Of a stretch of 64,000 nucleotides of DNA, positions 1 to 9,090 are shown one piece after another. Within the stretch, counting starts at the first letter, position 1. Each line of letters begins with the position of its first letter. The notes below the pieces were generated by a model, which made no database searches, was not told where the DNA came from, and saw only the letters and a list, made by a program, of their open reading frames with translations. Where the stretch lies: NCBI GenBank assembly GCA_003164895.1, contig PLUL01000010.1:59978-123977 (forward strand), given 5' to 3'. The DNA comes from Bacteroidota bacterium. GTDB lineage: Bacteria; Bacteroidota; Bacteroidia; Palsa-948. The translations under genes were made by a program, and so were the position numbers.

Positions 1-624
1 ACGGTGTTCTATTACATTTCCCAGCAGAACAAGAGAAATGATGGTCGCGGCAGTTTCGTAAAAAATATAATTGTGCGCTTCATGCGTACCATAGTAAAGA
101 ATTGTTCCCGCAATGCTGTAAACAAATGCAGCACCTGAGCCCATCATAATAAGGACATCCATGTTTGGCGAAAACAATTTCAGGGAATTCCAAGCGCTCT
201 TTCCAAAATACATGCAGCCGATTATAATAACAGGAAGACAAATTGCCAGTTGAACAAACGGTGAGTTCAGAATAAAATCATGAGGAAATATCATGTGCGA
301 AAAAAAAAGCACAACGGTAAAAGGAAGTGTAAACAGAAATTTTTTTTCTAACGAGGATAGTCCGTGGTTATGCGCTTCGCTTTCTTTCTGACTTACTACT
401 TTGTATCCTGCTTTTGCAATTCCTGCGACAATATTTTTCAATTCATCTTTATCATCGAGAGAAAAACGCGCCTCACCGGTAGCAAAATTTACGTTCGGAT
501 GTTCTGCGCCATTTTTTTCAAGAACTTTTGAAATTGTCATCGCGCAATGCGCACAAGTCATTCCTTCCACATTCAGAACAACCTGTGTTTTTTCTTCGTG
601 ATGATGGTGAGAATGAGAATCCAT
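1..624 (-). CDS. copA: Copper-type P1B ATPase, N-terminal part (cut by window edge)
   Basis: The first 208 codons of a gene that runs off the left end of the window. A His-rich start (HSHHHH, residues 4-9) leads into a heavy-metal-associated domain with the metal-binding motif GMTCAHC at residues 21-27. Several hydrophobic segments follow, with the MDVLIMMGSGAAF stretch typical of the second helix pair of metal-pumping P1B ATPases, and the visible part ends at LLGNVIEHR, just before the actuator domain. The phosphorylation site and the CPC metal site lie outside the window, so copper is inferred from the Cys-x-x-Cys domain. Its ATG shares one base with the stop codon of the upstream phosphoribosyltransferase gene (TAATG), which suggests translational coupling. 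It is truncated only by the window edge. Confidence 0.85.
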   Translation of the reverse strand, partial: MDSHSHHHHEEKTQVVLNVEGMTCAHCAMTISKVLEKNGAEHPNVNFATGEARFSLDDKDELKNIVAGIAKAGYKVVSQKESEAHNHGLSSLEKKFLFTLPFTVVLFFSHMIFPHDFILNSPFVQLAICLPVIIIGCMYFGKSAWNSLKLFSPNMDVLIMMGSGAAFVYSIAGTILYYGTHEAHNYIFYETAATIISLVLLGNVIEHR

Positions 625-1133
625 TACATCAGGTAAACTGCATCCTTTGCATTTCCGTTTAGTTCAACGGAAATATGTTCCTGCATGGTAGTGGCAAGCG
701 AAATGCCTACAAAATCTGCTTTAATGGGATAGGAATGGTGTGCGCGGTCAACAAGGACAACGGTCGTCAATTTTTTGACAGAAGATTTTAAAAAAGGGTC
801 AATGGCATACATCATCGTTCTTCCTGACTCCAAAACATCATCTACCACAATTACAACTTTGTCTTTCAATTCTTTTTCGGGGAGATTTACTTTTATTTTT
901 TCTGAAAGAGGGTTTTTTTTGTTGATGATTATTTCTGCCAATTTTACTTTTATCGGAGATATTTCACTGAGTTTTTCTGAAATTCTTTCTGCAAGAGTGA
1001 ATCCGTTTTTTGTAATTCCGGCTATGATAATTTCTTTTTCCTGATAATTATTTTCATAAATTTGGTAAGCGATGCGGTCAATGCGCTGTTGAATTTGGCG
1101 ATTGCTGAGTATAAGTGTTTTTGAACTTGACAT
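624..1133 (-). CDS. PyrR-like phosphoribosyltransferase
   Basis: 169 residues with the type I phosphoribosyltransferase fold. The PRPP-binding motif VVIVVDDVLESGRT is at residues 93-106, and the following VLVDRAHHSYPIKADFVG segment resembles PyrR, the pyrimidine-operon regulator and uracil phosphoribosyltransferase. Bacteroidota PyrR-like proteins are often enzymes or of unknown role, so a regulatory function is not claimed. The start is an ATG at 1133. A TAnnTTYG-like box (TATATTCG on the minus strand, about 1151-1158) precedes it by some 17 bases. The gene is divergent from the glycosyltransferase at 1194 and coupled to the ATPase downstream. A hypoxanthine or xanthine phosphoribosyltransferase is the main alternative. 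Confidence 0.8.
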   Translation of the reverse strand: MSSSKTLILSNRQIQQRIDRIAYQIYENNYQEKEIIIAGITKNGFTLAERISEKLSEISPIKVKLAEIIINKKNPLSEKIKVNLPEKELKDKVVIVVDDVLESGRTMMYAIDPFLKSSVKKLTTVVLVDRAHHSYPIKADFVGISLATTMQEHISVELNGNAKDAVYLM

Positions 1134-1168
1134 TGCTTCTAATTGAAAGAACGAATATACGAATTTCG

Positions 1169-1176
1169 TACTTTCG
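1169..1176 (+). promoter_or_regulatory. Probable -7 box TACTTTCG
   Basis: Matches the Bacteroidota -7 element TAnnTTTG except for C in the seventh position. It lies 17 bases before the ATG at 1194 in the divergent region between the phosphoribosyltransferase and glycosyltransferase genes. No clear -33 TTTG is visible. It supports 1194 rather than the in-frame TTG at 1143 as the start, because the TTG lies upstream of this box. Confidence 0.45.
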
Positions 1177-1193
1177 TTTTGTATTTATATGTG

Positions 1194-3158
1194 ATGAAAC
1201 AGAAGCAAAAGCAAAAAATCAAAACACCTTCGACCGCTTTACCGAAAAAGGATAACAATCTTTCTTCGGAAAATAAAAAGCGAAAACTAATTCTCGCATT
1301 CATCGTTGGAGTTTTTGGATTTCTTCTTTATTCAAACACGCTTACTCACGGATATGTGCTGGATGATTTTTCTGCCATAAAAGAAAATAATATAGTGCGA
1401 CAAGGTGTTCATGCCATTCCCGAAATTTTCAAAACTTCTTATCGTCAAGGCTATCTCTCGGTCAAAGATGGTTTGTACCGTCCGCTTTCACTCGCAACTT
1501 ATGCAATCGAATGGAATTATTTTCCTGACAAACCCAGCGTGAGCCATTTTGTAAATATCGTTTTATACGGACTGACAGGATTTTTATTATTTCTTTTGCT
1601 TTGTAAGTTTTTTGAAAGAGTAAATGATTCGGAGAATAAAAAAATTGGAGAAGTGATTGCTTTCATTGCTTCGCTTTTATTCATCGCACATCCGTTGCAC
1701 GTTGAAGTAGTGGCGAATATAAAAAGCAGGGATGAGATGTTGTGTTTCCTCTTTGTGGTTTGCAGTTTTTTATTCGTCTTTCGATTTTTGGAAAGCGACA
1801 AGAAAAAATTCTTACGGTTTGGAATGCTGACTTATTTTTTATCTCTCCTGTCAAAAGAAACTTCCATTACTTTTCTTGCGCTGCTCCCACTGGCTTTGTA
1901 CTTTTTCTCTTCGGCTACAATAAAGAAAAATATTTCCATCACGGCATTTTTTATCGGAACGGCAATTGTTTATTTATGGATACGTCATTCCGTTCTTCAG
2001 GGCGCGATGGCAGACACAGGAGTTTCAATGGCGGATAATGTTATTATTGGAGCAAAAACTTTCAGCACGCACTTTGGAACTGCATTTTATATTCTTGGAT
2101 TATATATGATGAAATTAATTTTCCCTCATCCTCTTTCTTATGATTACTCTTTTAACCAGATTCCGATTGTGTCTCTCAATAATATTTTTTCAATTGCATC
2201 ACTCCTGTTTTTTATCACTATTGGAAGTTACGCAACAGTCGTTCTTTTCAAATCTTTCAAACAATCGACAAACAACGAACAACGAACAACTTCTTTTGGC
2301 ATTTTATTTTTTCTAATCACCATCTTTCTTTTCTCAAATTTAGTTCTCATTATAGGAACTTCCATGGGTGACAGATTAATGTATTTCCCGTCCTTAGGAT
2401 TTTGTATTTGTATGGCAATACTTATTGTAAAACTTTTAAAAATTGAAACGATTGACTTAAAACAATTAACAACAAACACAAAACTTATTCCTGTTTCGAT
2501 AATTCTGATTTTTTTCAGCTATAAAACATATTCACGCAATGCTGACTGGAAAGACAACTACACGCTTTATTCGCACGATGTAACTATTGTTCCGAACAGT
2601 GTGAAGGCGCATTATTATCTCGGATTAGAACTGGTGAAAGGTATTGCCGATGCCGAGAAAGATATTGAGAAAAAGAAAGCTATTTACCAAAATGGAATTA
2701 ACGAACTTGAAAAAGCGGTGAAGATACTTCCATCTTTTGCCGGTGCATATACGCAGATGGGAGTTGCTTATTACCGGATGAAAAATTATGAGAAGGCAAT
2801 CGAGAATTATAAAAAAGCTGCTGAATTAACACCTTCAGATGCCATCACGCTGAACAACATTGGCTCTGTTTATTTTGAATGGGGAAAATATTCGGAAGCG
2901 AAGGAAAAATTTCAGCAAGCACTTCACGTTGATCCAAGATTTGTTGATGCACATATGAATCTTGGCAGTGTGTGTGGTATGATGAAAGATTATCATAATG
3001 CCTTAATAAGTTTTCAAAATGCAATTCGATATTCACCTGATAATGCGAATGCATATTTTTTTCTTGCGGTTACTTATCAAAACTTGGGGGACAAACCAAA
3101 CGCTGATAAATATTTTCAGATTGCCCAGCAAATGGATCCAAAACTTAAGCGGCAATAG
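1194..3158 (+). CDS. TMTC-like membrane glycosyltransferase with C-terminal TPRs
   Basis: 654 residues from the ATG at 1194; an upstream in-frame TTG at 1143 was rejected because it precedes the likely promoter box. A Lys-rich cytoplasmic start is followed by about ten membrane segments. The first extracytoplasmic loop has the acidic pair YVLDDFSAI and further on LYRPLS, both features of GT-C enzymes of the DUF1736/TMTC group, which in animals O-mannosylate proteins. The last 180 or so residues hold four to five TPR units (for example AYYRMKNYEKAIENYKKA). A role in glycosylating exported proteins is inference. Codons 360-366, in a hydrophilic loop, are a 7-bp tandem repeat. The gene converges on porW with 17 bases between the stop codons. 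Confidence 0.75.
   Translation: MKQKQKQKIKTPSTALPKKDNNLSSENKKRKLILAFIVGVFGFLLYSNTLTHGYVLDDFSAIKENNIVRQGVHAIPEIFKTSYRQGYLSVKDGLYRPLSLATYAIEWNYFPDKPSVSHFVNIVLYGLTGFLLFLLLCKFFERVNDSENKKIGEVIAFIASLLFIAHPLHVEVVANIKSRDEMLCFLFVVCSFLFVFRFLESDKKKFLRFGMLTYFLSLLSKETSITFLALLPLALYFFSSATIKKNISITAFFIGTAIVYLWIRHSVLQGAMADTGVSMADNVIIGAKTFSTHFGTAFYILGLYMMKLIFPHPLSYDYSFNQIPIVSLNNIFSIASLLFFITIGSYATVVLFKSFKQSTNNEQRTTSFGILFFLITIFLFSNLVLIIGTSMGDRLMYFPSLGFCICMAILIVKLLKIETIDLKQLTTNTKLIPVSIILIFFSYKTYSRNADWKDNYTLYSHDVTIVPNSVKAHYYLGLELVKGIADAEKDIEKKKAIYQNGINELEKAVKILPSFAGAYTQMGVAYYRMKNYEKAIENYKKAAELTPSDAITLNNIGSVYFEWGKYSEAKEKFQQALHVDPRFVDAHMNLGSVCGMMKDYHNALISFQNAIRYSPDNANAYFFLAVTYQNLGDKPNADKYFQIAQQMDPKLKRQ
2272..2292 (+). 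repeat. Heptanucleotide tandem repeat (ACAACGA), about 3 units
   Basis: ACAACGA at 2272-2278 and 2279-2285, then ACAACTT at 2286-2292. It lies inside the glycosyltransferase gene and encodes part of the Asn/Gln/Thr-rich loop STNNEQRTTS. It is one of seven exact 7-bp repeats in the window. Confidence 0.6.
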
Positions 3159-3175
3159 AAATAGAGTGACAATTT

Positions 3176-5830
3176 TTAATCCTCTTTCTTTTTGAAATAG
3201 TGATCGAGGAAAAAATTTCGGTACTCATCAATTTTTTTCTCTTTCTTATCCTTATAGAAGGTGGCAAAATTTTCTGTTGATATAGGAAATATTTGGTAAT
3301 CTTTTGTAGAAAGTCCTTTGAAAACAACGCTGTCCTGATTGATAAAATCATAATAATCTTTTGCTTTTCCGGAGAGAGGGAATTTTTTTACCATAAAAAG
3401 CTGGTGGTCCATATCCAAAAGCAAATTGCTTATTGTGAGATCGGATAAACGATAATATTCATTATTGAAATTGGTAATTTTCACCATAAAATCATTTATG
3501 TTGACTTGTTTTGCCGATACGATTATCATGCACTGATGCTCCGAACTATCTTTAAAAGTGTATGGCGATTTATAAATTGCAGCAGTATCTTTTTTCAATG
3601 CGGCAGAATCTACCGGAGCTTTTTGCAGTTGCTTAATATGATCAATAAGTTCCTGCGCTTTTGCTTTTGCCGGATCTTTTGGATATTTTGCAATCACTCC
3701 TTGCAATGCATGTTCATAATCGTTAGCACCTTTAGTTTTCCCTATAGAAAATGCACGCAGAAGTGCAAACTTGGGCATAAGTTTACTACCGCTGTAAAAA
3801 GAATCGGCTTTACCTACCATTGCAATAACCTCGTCGTATTTCCCTCCGCTGTAAGCAGAATAAGTTTCAGAATAAAATTTTTCTATTTCATTTTGAGATG
3901 CCTGCAATTGTCTTTGATAATCAGGATTATTAATAATTTTTGCATACTCCGATTCGGGATACTCATTCAGGATTTTATTTTTATAAAAATTCGCTTTGCT
4001 TTGTTCTTTATTCGCCAGATATAAGCGATACAATAAGTAATATAAATTCAACGTGTATTTGCTGTCAGGATAGTGCTTGAGTAAATCTTCAAATGTTTCA
4101 GCCGCTTTTTCATTATCATTTAAATCTTCTTTGTAGATACTTCCCAAATTATAATATGCTTCCAGAATTTTGTCATTTGCTTTTGCTTTCTGTTCATCGG
4201 TGAAAGGAATATTTTTTCTATAATAATCAGCGGTTTGGTTTGGCGGGATTTTTTTCGATGCTCCGGCGGTATCTTTCTTGACAGTGGCGGCGGTTGTTGT
4301 ATCTACTGCTTCTGTTTGATCTACCATAACAGATTGCTTATTGCTTCTGCGCCAATTGTCTTCAATCGGTCGGTTTCCCCATTTCTTGAAAAAATCTGTA
4401 AAGCCGGAATTTTTTGTTGCCTGATTATAAAAATACCAAGCACCGGCATTAGGAGCGGCGTTTGGATTATCGGCAGAAGAATTTGGTTTCGCCTGACTTT
4501 TTTTCAATTCGAGTTCTTCTTTTTTCTTTTTTTCATCGTCAATCGCCTGTGCAATAAGTCCGTCAAGGAGTTTTGAAAGATCTGCTGTGTCCATCTTTGC
4601 GACTTTCAATAAACTGTCTTCTCGGTCAATGATATTTATGTTTTTAACTAATGAGGATAAACTTTCTTTTTTATTTTTTATCTGTTCGTAGTTTTTGTAA
4701 TCTTTCGCGAGAAAAGTCATCGTGCTATCGTAATATGAACCGGCAAATTTATATTTGCGCTGATCAAAATAAATATCGGCAATGCGCAGATAACTGAGTG
4801 CTTTCTGCTGTGCATTTCCCATACTGCTTCGCGCGGAGGATTTGAATAATTTTAACGCTGTTGGAATATCATTTTCGCGTGCAGAAATATCTCCAAGCGC
4901 ATAATAAATCTGATCGCGGTAGTCTTTATTCTTTCCATCTTTCAGCATTTTGTTAAGTTCATTTTTTAAATCTTTTGTATCCGCTCCGTTATCAACCTGA
5001 AAAGTTCGCGCTTTGCTGAGCCGAGAATTAAATTCCAATTCGTAAGTAGGAGGATGAAGGTTGGCGCAATCTCCGTAAAGTTTACATGCTTTTTTCAAAT
5101 TTCCATCCTGCTCATAAAGTTGGGCAAGAATGTAAATAAATCTGGCGCGGTCTTTTTTCTTTTTCGCAAACGGAATTGCTTTGTTCAAAGCGTCAATTGC
5201 TTTTTTATATTCTTCGGTGCGGAGATAATAATCCGAAAGCACTGCAAAATATTCTCCACGCAATCGGTTCGGCATTTTAGTATCGTGCTTGAGTAAATCC
5301 AAAATGGGACCTGTTTTTATTACGCTGTTCATCTGGTTGTTGGTGCGCACAATCCACAAAAACGCATCGTACCGAGTTGGTTTCTCCGAAAACATTTTCA
5401 CCACATAATCAAATACTAGCAACGCAGCATAATAATCTCGTTTATAAAAATGCGACATTCCCATCGTCATATAATTATGATCAATCCATCGGCAATATTC
5501 ATGTCCTTTGATAAGCATGGAATGATACTGAATTACCTTATTGGTTTTTTGAATCGCTTTATCCAGTTGAGGGAAATTTGCTTTGGCAATTTTTTCGTCG
5601 CCATATTTAAACACATGTAAAATTTTGGAGTAATCATCCTTTTGTGCTTTTTCGATGTTTGTCTTCGCTTCATCTAAATTCACATTTGCCCAATAAAGTC
5701 CGTTGTAATGCGCAGCCAGTGAATTAAAATTACGACTCGTGAAAGTGTTTTTCTTTTGAGAACATCCGGCAAGAAGCAAGAAGCAAGAAGCAAGAAGAAA
5801 AAAAATATTTGTCTTTTTGAAAAGTTTCAT
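3176..5830 (-). CDS. porW: T9SS/gliding lipoprotein PorW (SprE)
   Basis: 884 residues beginning with a lipoprotein signal (LLLAGC, Cys 23). The early AAHYNGLYWANVNLDEA segment and the IEKAQKDDYSKILHVFKYGD segment match what I know of SprE/PorW, the outer-membrane lipoprotein needed for type IX secretion and gliding. Many TPR-like helical repeats fill the first 420 residues and the region around 570-700. A low-complexity stretch rich in Lys, Asn and Ala (about 430-470) and a distinct C-terminal domain follow. Residues 12-21 of the signal peptide are encoded by four perfect copies of a 7-bp repeat. It is expected to link the PorK/PorN ring with the translocon; those genes are not in this window. 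No partner gene lies beside it on the same strand. Confidence 0.82.
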   Translation of the reverse strand: MKLFKKTNIFFLLASCFLLLAGCSQKKNTFTSRNFNSLAAHYNGLYWANVNLDEAKTNIEKAQKDDYSKILHVFKYGDEKIAKANFPQLDKAIQKTNKVIQYHSMLIKGHEYCRWIDHNYMTMGMSHFYKRDYYAALLVFDYVVKMFSEKPTRYDAFLWIVRTNNQMNSVIKTGPILDLLKHDTKMPNRLRGEYFAVLSDYYLRTEEYKKAIDALNKAIPFAKKKKDRARFIYILAQLYEQDGNLKKACKLYGDCANLHPPTYELEFNSRLSKARTFQVDNGADTKDLKNELNKMLKDGKNKDYRDQIYYALGDISARENDIPTALKLFKSSARSSMGNAQQKALSYLRIADIYFDQRKYKFAGSYYDSTMTFLAKDYKNYEQIKNKKESLSSLVKNINIIDREDSLLKVAKMDTADLSKLLDGLIAQAIDDEKKKKEELELKKSQAKPNSSADNPNAAPNAGAWYFYNQATKNSGFTDFFKKWGNRPIEDNWRRSNKQSVMVDQTEAVDTTTAATVKKDTAGASKKIPPNQTADYYRKNIPFTDEQKAKANDKILEAYYNLGSIYKEDLNDNEKAAETFEDLLKHYPDSKYTLNLYYLLYRLYLANKEQSKANFYKNKILNEYPESEYAKIINNPDYQRQLQASQNEIEKFYSETYSAYSGGKYDEVIAMVGKADSFYSGSKLMPKFALLRAFSIGKTKGANDYEHALQGVIAKYPKDPAKAKAQELIDHIKQLQKAPVDSAALKKDTAAIYKSPYTFKDSSEHQCMIIVSAKQVNINDFMVKITNFNNEYYRLSDLTISNLLLDMDHQLFMVKKFPLSGKAKDYYDFINQDSVVFKGLSTKDYQIFPISTENFATFYKDKKEKKIDEYRNFFLDHYFKKKED
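5770..5797 (+). repeat. Heptanucleotide repeat CAAGAAG x4 in the porW signal peptide
   Basis: Four perfect tandem CAAGAAG units. On the coding (minus) strand they read CTTCTTG and encode LLASCFLLLA just before the lipobox of PorW. Seven bases times three gives a 21-bp period in protein space, so the repeat is read in all three frames in turn. Confidence 0.85.
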
Positions 5831-5932
5831 TGTTTTTTATGCTTTCCTGTTAACTATGAAAAGCTGAAAATATTGTGCCGAAGTTAAGGGATTTTGGGAA
5901 TATGGAAGTGGCGATAGATGCAGGATAATTCT

Positions 5933-5940
5933 TAAATTTG
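5933..5940 (+). promoter_or_regulatory. -7 box TAAATTTG, 3 bases before ATG
   Basis: Perfect TAnnTTTG match ending three bases before the ATG at 5944. Transcription normally starts a few bases after this element, so the message would be leaderless or nearly so, or would use a later start. No -33 TTTG is seen at the usual spacing. Confidence 0.5.
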
Positions 5941-5943
5941 AAA

Positions 5944-6456
5944 ATGAAATCAATAACAACAATTTTATTATTGGCAATTCTTAGCTGCAAAACAAATCAG
6001 AAAGCAACCCAAACTAATACCGATAGCAAGCAAGATTTTACGCCTCAATATACTCCGGGACCGCATGTGGTGGTTTACAAAACAAAAGCGAACTACAATA
6101 ATCTGGTTCCTGTAGAACTTTCGGATGACAAAACAAAAATTGTTTCCTATCCGTCTCCACCCGATGTCAAAACAGAAACCGGATACCAAACACCCACACT
6201 TCTAAACAACGGTTATTTGCTCGACAACCGAGGCATTGGGAAAAATGTTGCTTTCCTTAAAACGACGTATGAAGAATATTCAAAATTACAAACTTTGCCA
6301 ACCCTTTCCGACCTTTACAACATGATTATTGAAAAAGACCCACTTACAGAATTATACGATTGTGGAAATAAAATTGCCTTTAAAGATGTAAAGCTTCAAA
6401 TCAATCAATGGATTGACAACAACAAGTTGCGAACCTCCTGCAAGGTGATAAAATAA
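5944..6456 (+). CDS. Small lipoprotein of unknown function
   Basis: 170 residues from the ATG at 5944; a TTG two codons earlier is inside the -7 box. A short hydrophobic signal ends in ILSC, a plausible lipobox at residue 14, followed by a polar linker KTNQKATQTNTDSKQ. The mature part has no family I recognise; it contains the phrases GPHVVVYKTKANY and LLNNGYLLDNRGIGKNVAF and a Cys near each end of the last third. It lies alone between porW and the secreted-protein cluster. Lipid anchoring is inferred from the signal; function is unknown. Confidence 0.7.
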   Translation: MKSITTILLLAILSCKTNQKATQTNTDSKQDFTPQYTPGPHVVVYKTKANYNNLVPVELSDDKTKIVSYPSPPDVKTETGYQTPTLLNNGYLLDNRGIGKNVAFLKTTYEEYSKLQTLPTLSDLYNMIIEKDPLTELYDCGNKIAFKDVKLQINQWIDNNKLRTSCKVIK

Positions 6457-6515
6457 AATCAAATTTTCTATTCTTACCATTTTAGAACGTTAGACAGATT
6501 TAACGATAAATTACA

Positions 6516-6547
6516 TTTGGAGAATTAGTTTGTTTAGTGTACATTTG
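6516..6547 (+). promoter_or_regulatory. Promoter TTTG-N20-TACATTTG
   Basis: A -33 TTTG (6516-6519), 20 bases, and a -7 TACATTTG (6540-6547) give full Bacteroidota promoter geometry 27 bases before the ATG at 6575. The -33 TTTG is itself the end of another TACATTTG (6512-6519), so two overlapping promoters are possible. It is placed to drive the whole 6575-11928 cluster. Confidence 0.65.
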
Positions 6548-6574
6548 CTTTCAGATTCACTAATACAAACCCCT

Positions 6575-7432
6575 ATGAAAACATTTTTCCTATTTCTATT
6601 TGCAATGATTGCCGCTGTTACCAGTGTAAGAGCACAAGAAGACGATGATGAAAAAACAGAAAAAGCCCAAAGTTGTGGTGGTACTAACGGCTGTGGTGGC
6701 GTAGAACGATGGAGCCAGAAAGCGTTGACCGATGCATTAGAGAATACAATAGATTTTACACCCAAGCCTACAAGCATTGCTCATTTGGTTTCAATTGTAA
6801 CGCCTACTCCAAGCACAAGTATGACAAGATATCAGCCTGTGGAAGATTCAACTTATATTGTTACTTGTAACATTCCAATAAAAAAAGCCGAATCAGACAG
6901 CGACTTCCATTTAGTATTAAGCAATGGCACACAAACACTGATCGGAGAAATACCGGATCCTATTTGTGCTTCAGTTGCAGCTTCGCCTTATGCCTGCCAA
7001 TTTCAAACGTGTCGTAATTTCATCAACGCACATTTCGCGGCCGGAAATGTTTCCGGTGTAAATCTTCCTCCAATAACAGTAACAGGTGTGGCATTTGTTG
7101 ATCCTCCGCACGGGCAAACCGGAGCAGCACCGAATAATTTAGAACTGCATCCGATTATAAATATTTACTTCGCCACGGCTACCGGTATGGAAGAATACAA
7201 TCTGGATAACGTTATTTCTGTTTCGCCCAATCCATCTTCAGACGGAAAGATACATATTCAAAGCACCAAATATAAATTCCAAAAAGTGGATATTTATAAT
7301 TCGCATGGTGATAATATTGGTTTGTCATCCAAGCCGGATATTGATCTGAGTACATCTCCAAACGGAGTTTATTTTCTTCGAATCAGAACCGATAAAGGAA
7401 GCGCAGTGAAAAAAGTAATTATCAATCATTAA
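6575..7432 (+). CDS. Secreted protein, unknown domain plus T9SS type A sorting domain
   Basis: 285 residues from the ATG at 6575, which opens a clean signal peptide ending in VRAQ; an upstream TTG at 6530 would put residues before the signal. After an acidic stretch come two CGG motifs (SCGGTNGCGG). The central domain has DFHLVLSNG, EIPDPIC and HGQTGAAPNNLELHP, a set of conserved-looking motifs I have met in secreted proteins of several phyla but cannot name. The last 75 residues (VSPNPSSDGKIHI to SAVKKVIINH) are a type A sorting domain, so the protein should cross the outer membrane by T9SS. It starts a run of four genes; the next begins 12 bases on. Confidence 0.75.
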   Translation: MKTFFLFLFAMIAAVTSVRAQEDDDEKTEKAQSCGGTNGCGGVERWSQKALTDALENTIDFTPKPTSIAHLVSIVTPTPSTSMTRYQPVEDSTYIVTCNIPIKKAESDSDFHLVLSNGTQTLIGEIPDPICASVAASPYACQFQTCRNFINAHFAAGNVSGVNLPPITVTGVAFVDPPHGQTGAAPNNLELHPIINIYFATATGMEEYNLDNVISVSPNPSSDGKIHIQSTKYKFQKVDIYNSHGDNIGLSSKPDIDLSTSPNGVYFLRIRTDKGSAVKKVIINH

Positions 7433-7444
7433 AATTAAACTCCC

Positions 7445-9085
7445 ATGAAAAAAATCATTACCGGTTTTTCTTTGTGCCTGATCACCATGTTTGCATCAGC
7501 ACAAAACACAACAATCAATTCTGTCAGTTCAAGTGTTAATCCAGCGCTTCCCGTTCCCGATCATATTGTGATTGTGATAGAAGAAAATCATGCATATTCA
7601 TCTATTATCGGTTCTTCTTCTGCGCCGTATATCAATATGCTTAAAGACAGTGGTGCACTCTTTACACAATCATTCGGGCTCACACATCCTAGCCAGCCAA
7701 ATTATTTAATGTTGTATTCCGGCAGCAATCAGGGAATCAGCGGCACCACAAATGGCGACACTTATCCTACCAGTTCTCCTTGGAATATGACACTTCCTTT
7801 TAACACGAAAAATATGGGTGCGTGTTTGATAGCCAGCGGAAAAACATTTGTAGGATATGCAGAAGGGCTGCCTTCGGTTGGATATCAAGGTGCAACTTCC
7901 GGTAATTATGCAAGTAAACACGGAGTATATGCTTATTGGCAAGGAACTGGTGCCAATCACATTCCAACTACTTCAAATCAACCTTTTACAAGTTTTCCAA
8001 CTAATTTCACCACTCTACCTACCGTATCTTATGTTATTCCGAATTTAAATGATGACATGCACAATGGTACAGATCCCACTACAATTGTAACAGGTGATAC
8101 TTGGCTGAAGACTAATCTTGATGCCTATGTTCAGTGGGCAAAAACGCACAATAGTTTACTCATTATGACATTTGATGAAGACAATGATTTGAGCGGCAAT
8201 CAGGTAGCAACAATTTTTGTTGGACCAATGGTAAAGAAAGGACAGTATACTGAAACCATTAATCATTATTACATTCTCAGAACAATTGAAGATATTTACG
8301 GTATCTGCCACGTTGGAGGTGATACCATTTCCCCTGTTGTGCCAATCACCGATTGCTGGCTTAAACCATCCATTACCGGTAATACTACCGTTTGCAATGG
8401 AAACAGCACTACGCTTACTGGTTTTGGCGGTACTTGCTGCGGAACAACTTACGCATGGAGTTCGGGGCAGACAACAACTTCTATCTCTGTTTCACCAACT
8501 GCAAATACAACATATTCAGTAACTGCAACAACAGGCAATTATATTACAACAGCAACAGCAACTATTACGGTAAACCCGTCTCCAACTGCTGCATTTAGTC
8601 CGGGCATTAATGTAAATTCTGTAACTTTTACAGATGCCAGCACTACTTCTATCGGCACTATTACTGCTTGGAGTTGGAATTTTGGTGATGGTAGTCCAAA
8701 TTCCACAATACAAAATCCTTCTCATACTTATACAACAATAGGAACATTCACTGCTTGCCTTACTGCTACTTCGTCTAACGGTTGTACGAATACAATTTGC
8801 CATATAGTAAGCATTACCGCTACTGGTGTAAATGAGTGGCAGTCTGCGGATTTTAATTTTCAGATTTTCCCCAATCCATCAAAAGGAGAATTTCAGATTA
8901 ATAATTTACAAGCCACAGTTTATGATTTAGAAATCTATAACATTGTTGGAGAGAAAATGTATTCCGATAAAATCGTCAATCGTAAATCATACATGGTACA
9001 TTCCGATTTACCAAACGGAATTTACTTCATTCAACTTAAAACTGATCAAGGAACGGCAGTAAAGAAAATAATTATTCAAAAATAA
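7445..9085 (+). CDS. Secreted phosphoesterase (acid phosphatase-like) with PKD and T9SS type A domains
   Basis: 546 residues. A signal peptide (FASAQ) is followed by a phosphoesterase domain of the PF04185 type (about residues 38-290), with IEENHAYSSI at the start, THPSQPNY around the nucleophile region, PNLNDDMHNG, TFDEDND and NHYYILRTIEDIYG. These are the motif positions of acid phosphatases and phospholipase C-like enzymes that bind metals through Asp and His. A Ser/Thr-rich Ig-like stretch, a PKD domain (WSWNFGDGSPNS) and a type A sorting domain (IFPNPSKGEF to AVKKIIIQK) follow. Phosphate scavenging from organic esters is the likely role. It sits 12 bases after the preceding gene and 5 before the next. 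Confidence 0.82.
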   Translation: MKKIITGFSLCLITMFASAQNTTINSVSSSVNPALPVPDHIVIVIEENHAYSSIIGSSSAPYINMLKDSGALFTQSFGLTHPSQPNYLMLYSGSNQGISGTTNGDTYPTSSPWNMTLPFNTKNMGACLIASGKTFVGYAEGLPSVGYQGATSGNYASKHGVYAYWQGTGANHIPTTSNQPFTSFPTNFTTLPTVSYVIPNLNDDMHNGTDPTTIVTGDTWLKTNLDAYVQWAKTHNSLLIMTFDEDNDLSGNQVATIFVGPMVKKGQYTETINHYYILRTIEDIYGICHVGGDTISPVVPITDCWLKPSITGNTTVCNGNSTTLTGFGGTCCGTTYAWSSGQTTTSISVSPTANTTYSVTATTGNYITTATATITVNPSPTAAFSPGINVNSVTFTDASTTSIGTITAWSWNFGDGSPNSTIQNPSHTYTTIGTFTACLTATSSNGCTNTICHIVSITATGVNEWQSADFNFQIFPNPSKGEFQINNLQATVYDLEIYNIVGEKMYSDKIVNRKSYMVHSDLPNGIYFIQLKTDQGTAVKKIIIQK

Positions 9086-9090
9086 GAACA

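Noticed and set aside
1..624. Truncated ATPase as a pseudogene
   Set aside because: The frame is open to the window edge; the truncation is caused by the window.
5933..5943. TTG at 5938 as start of the small lipoprotein
   Set aside because: It overlaps the -7 promoter box; the ATG at 5944 gives a proper lipoprotein signal.
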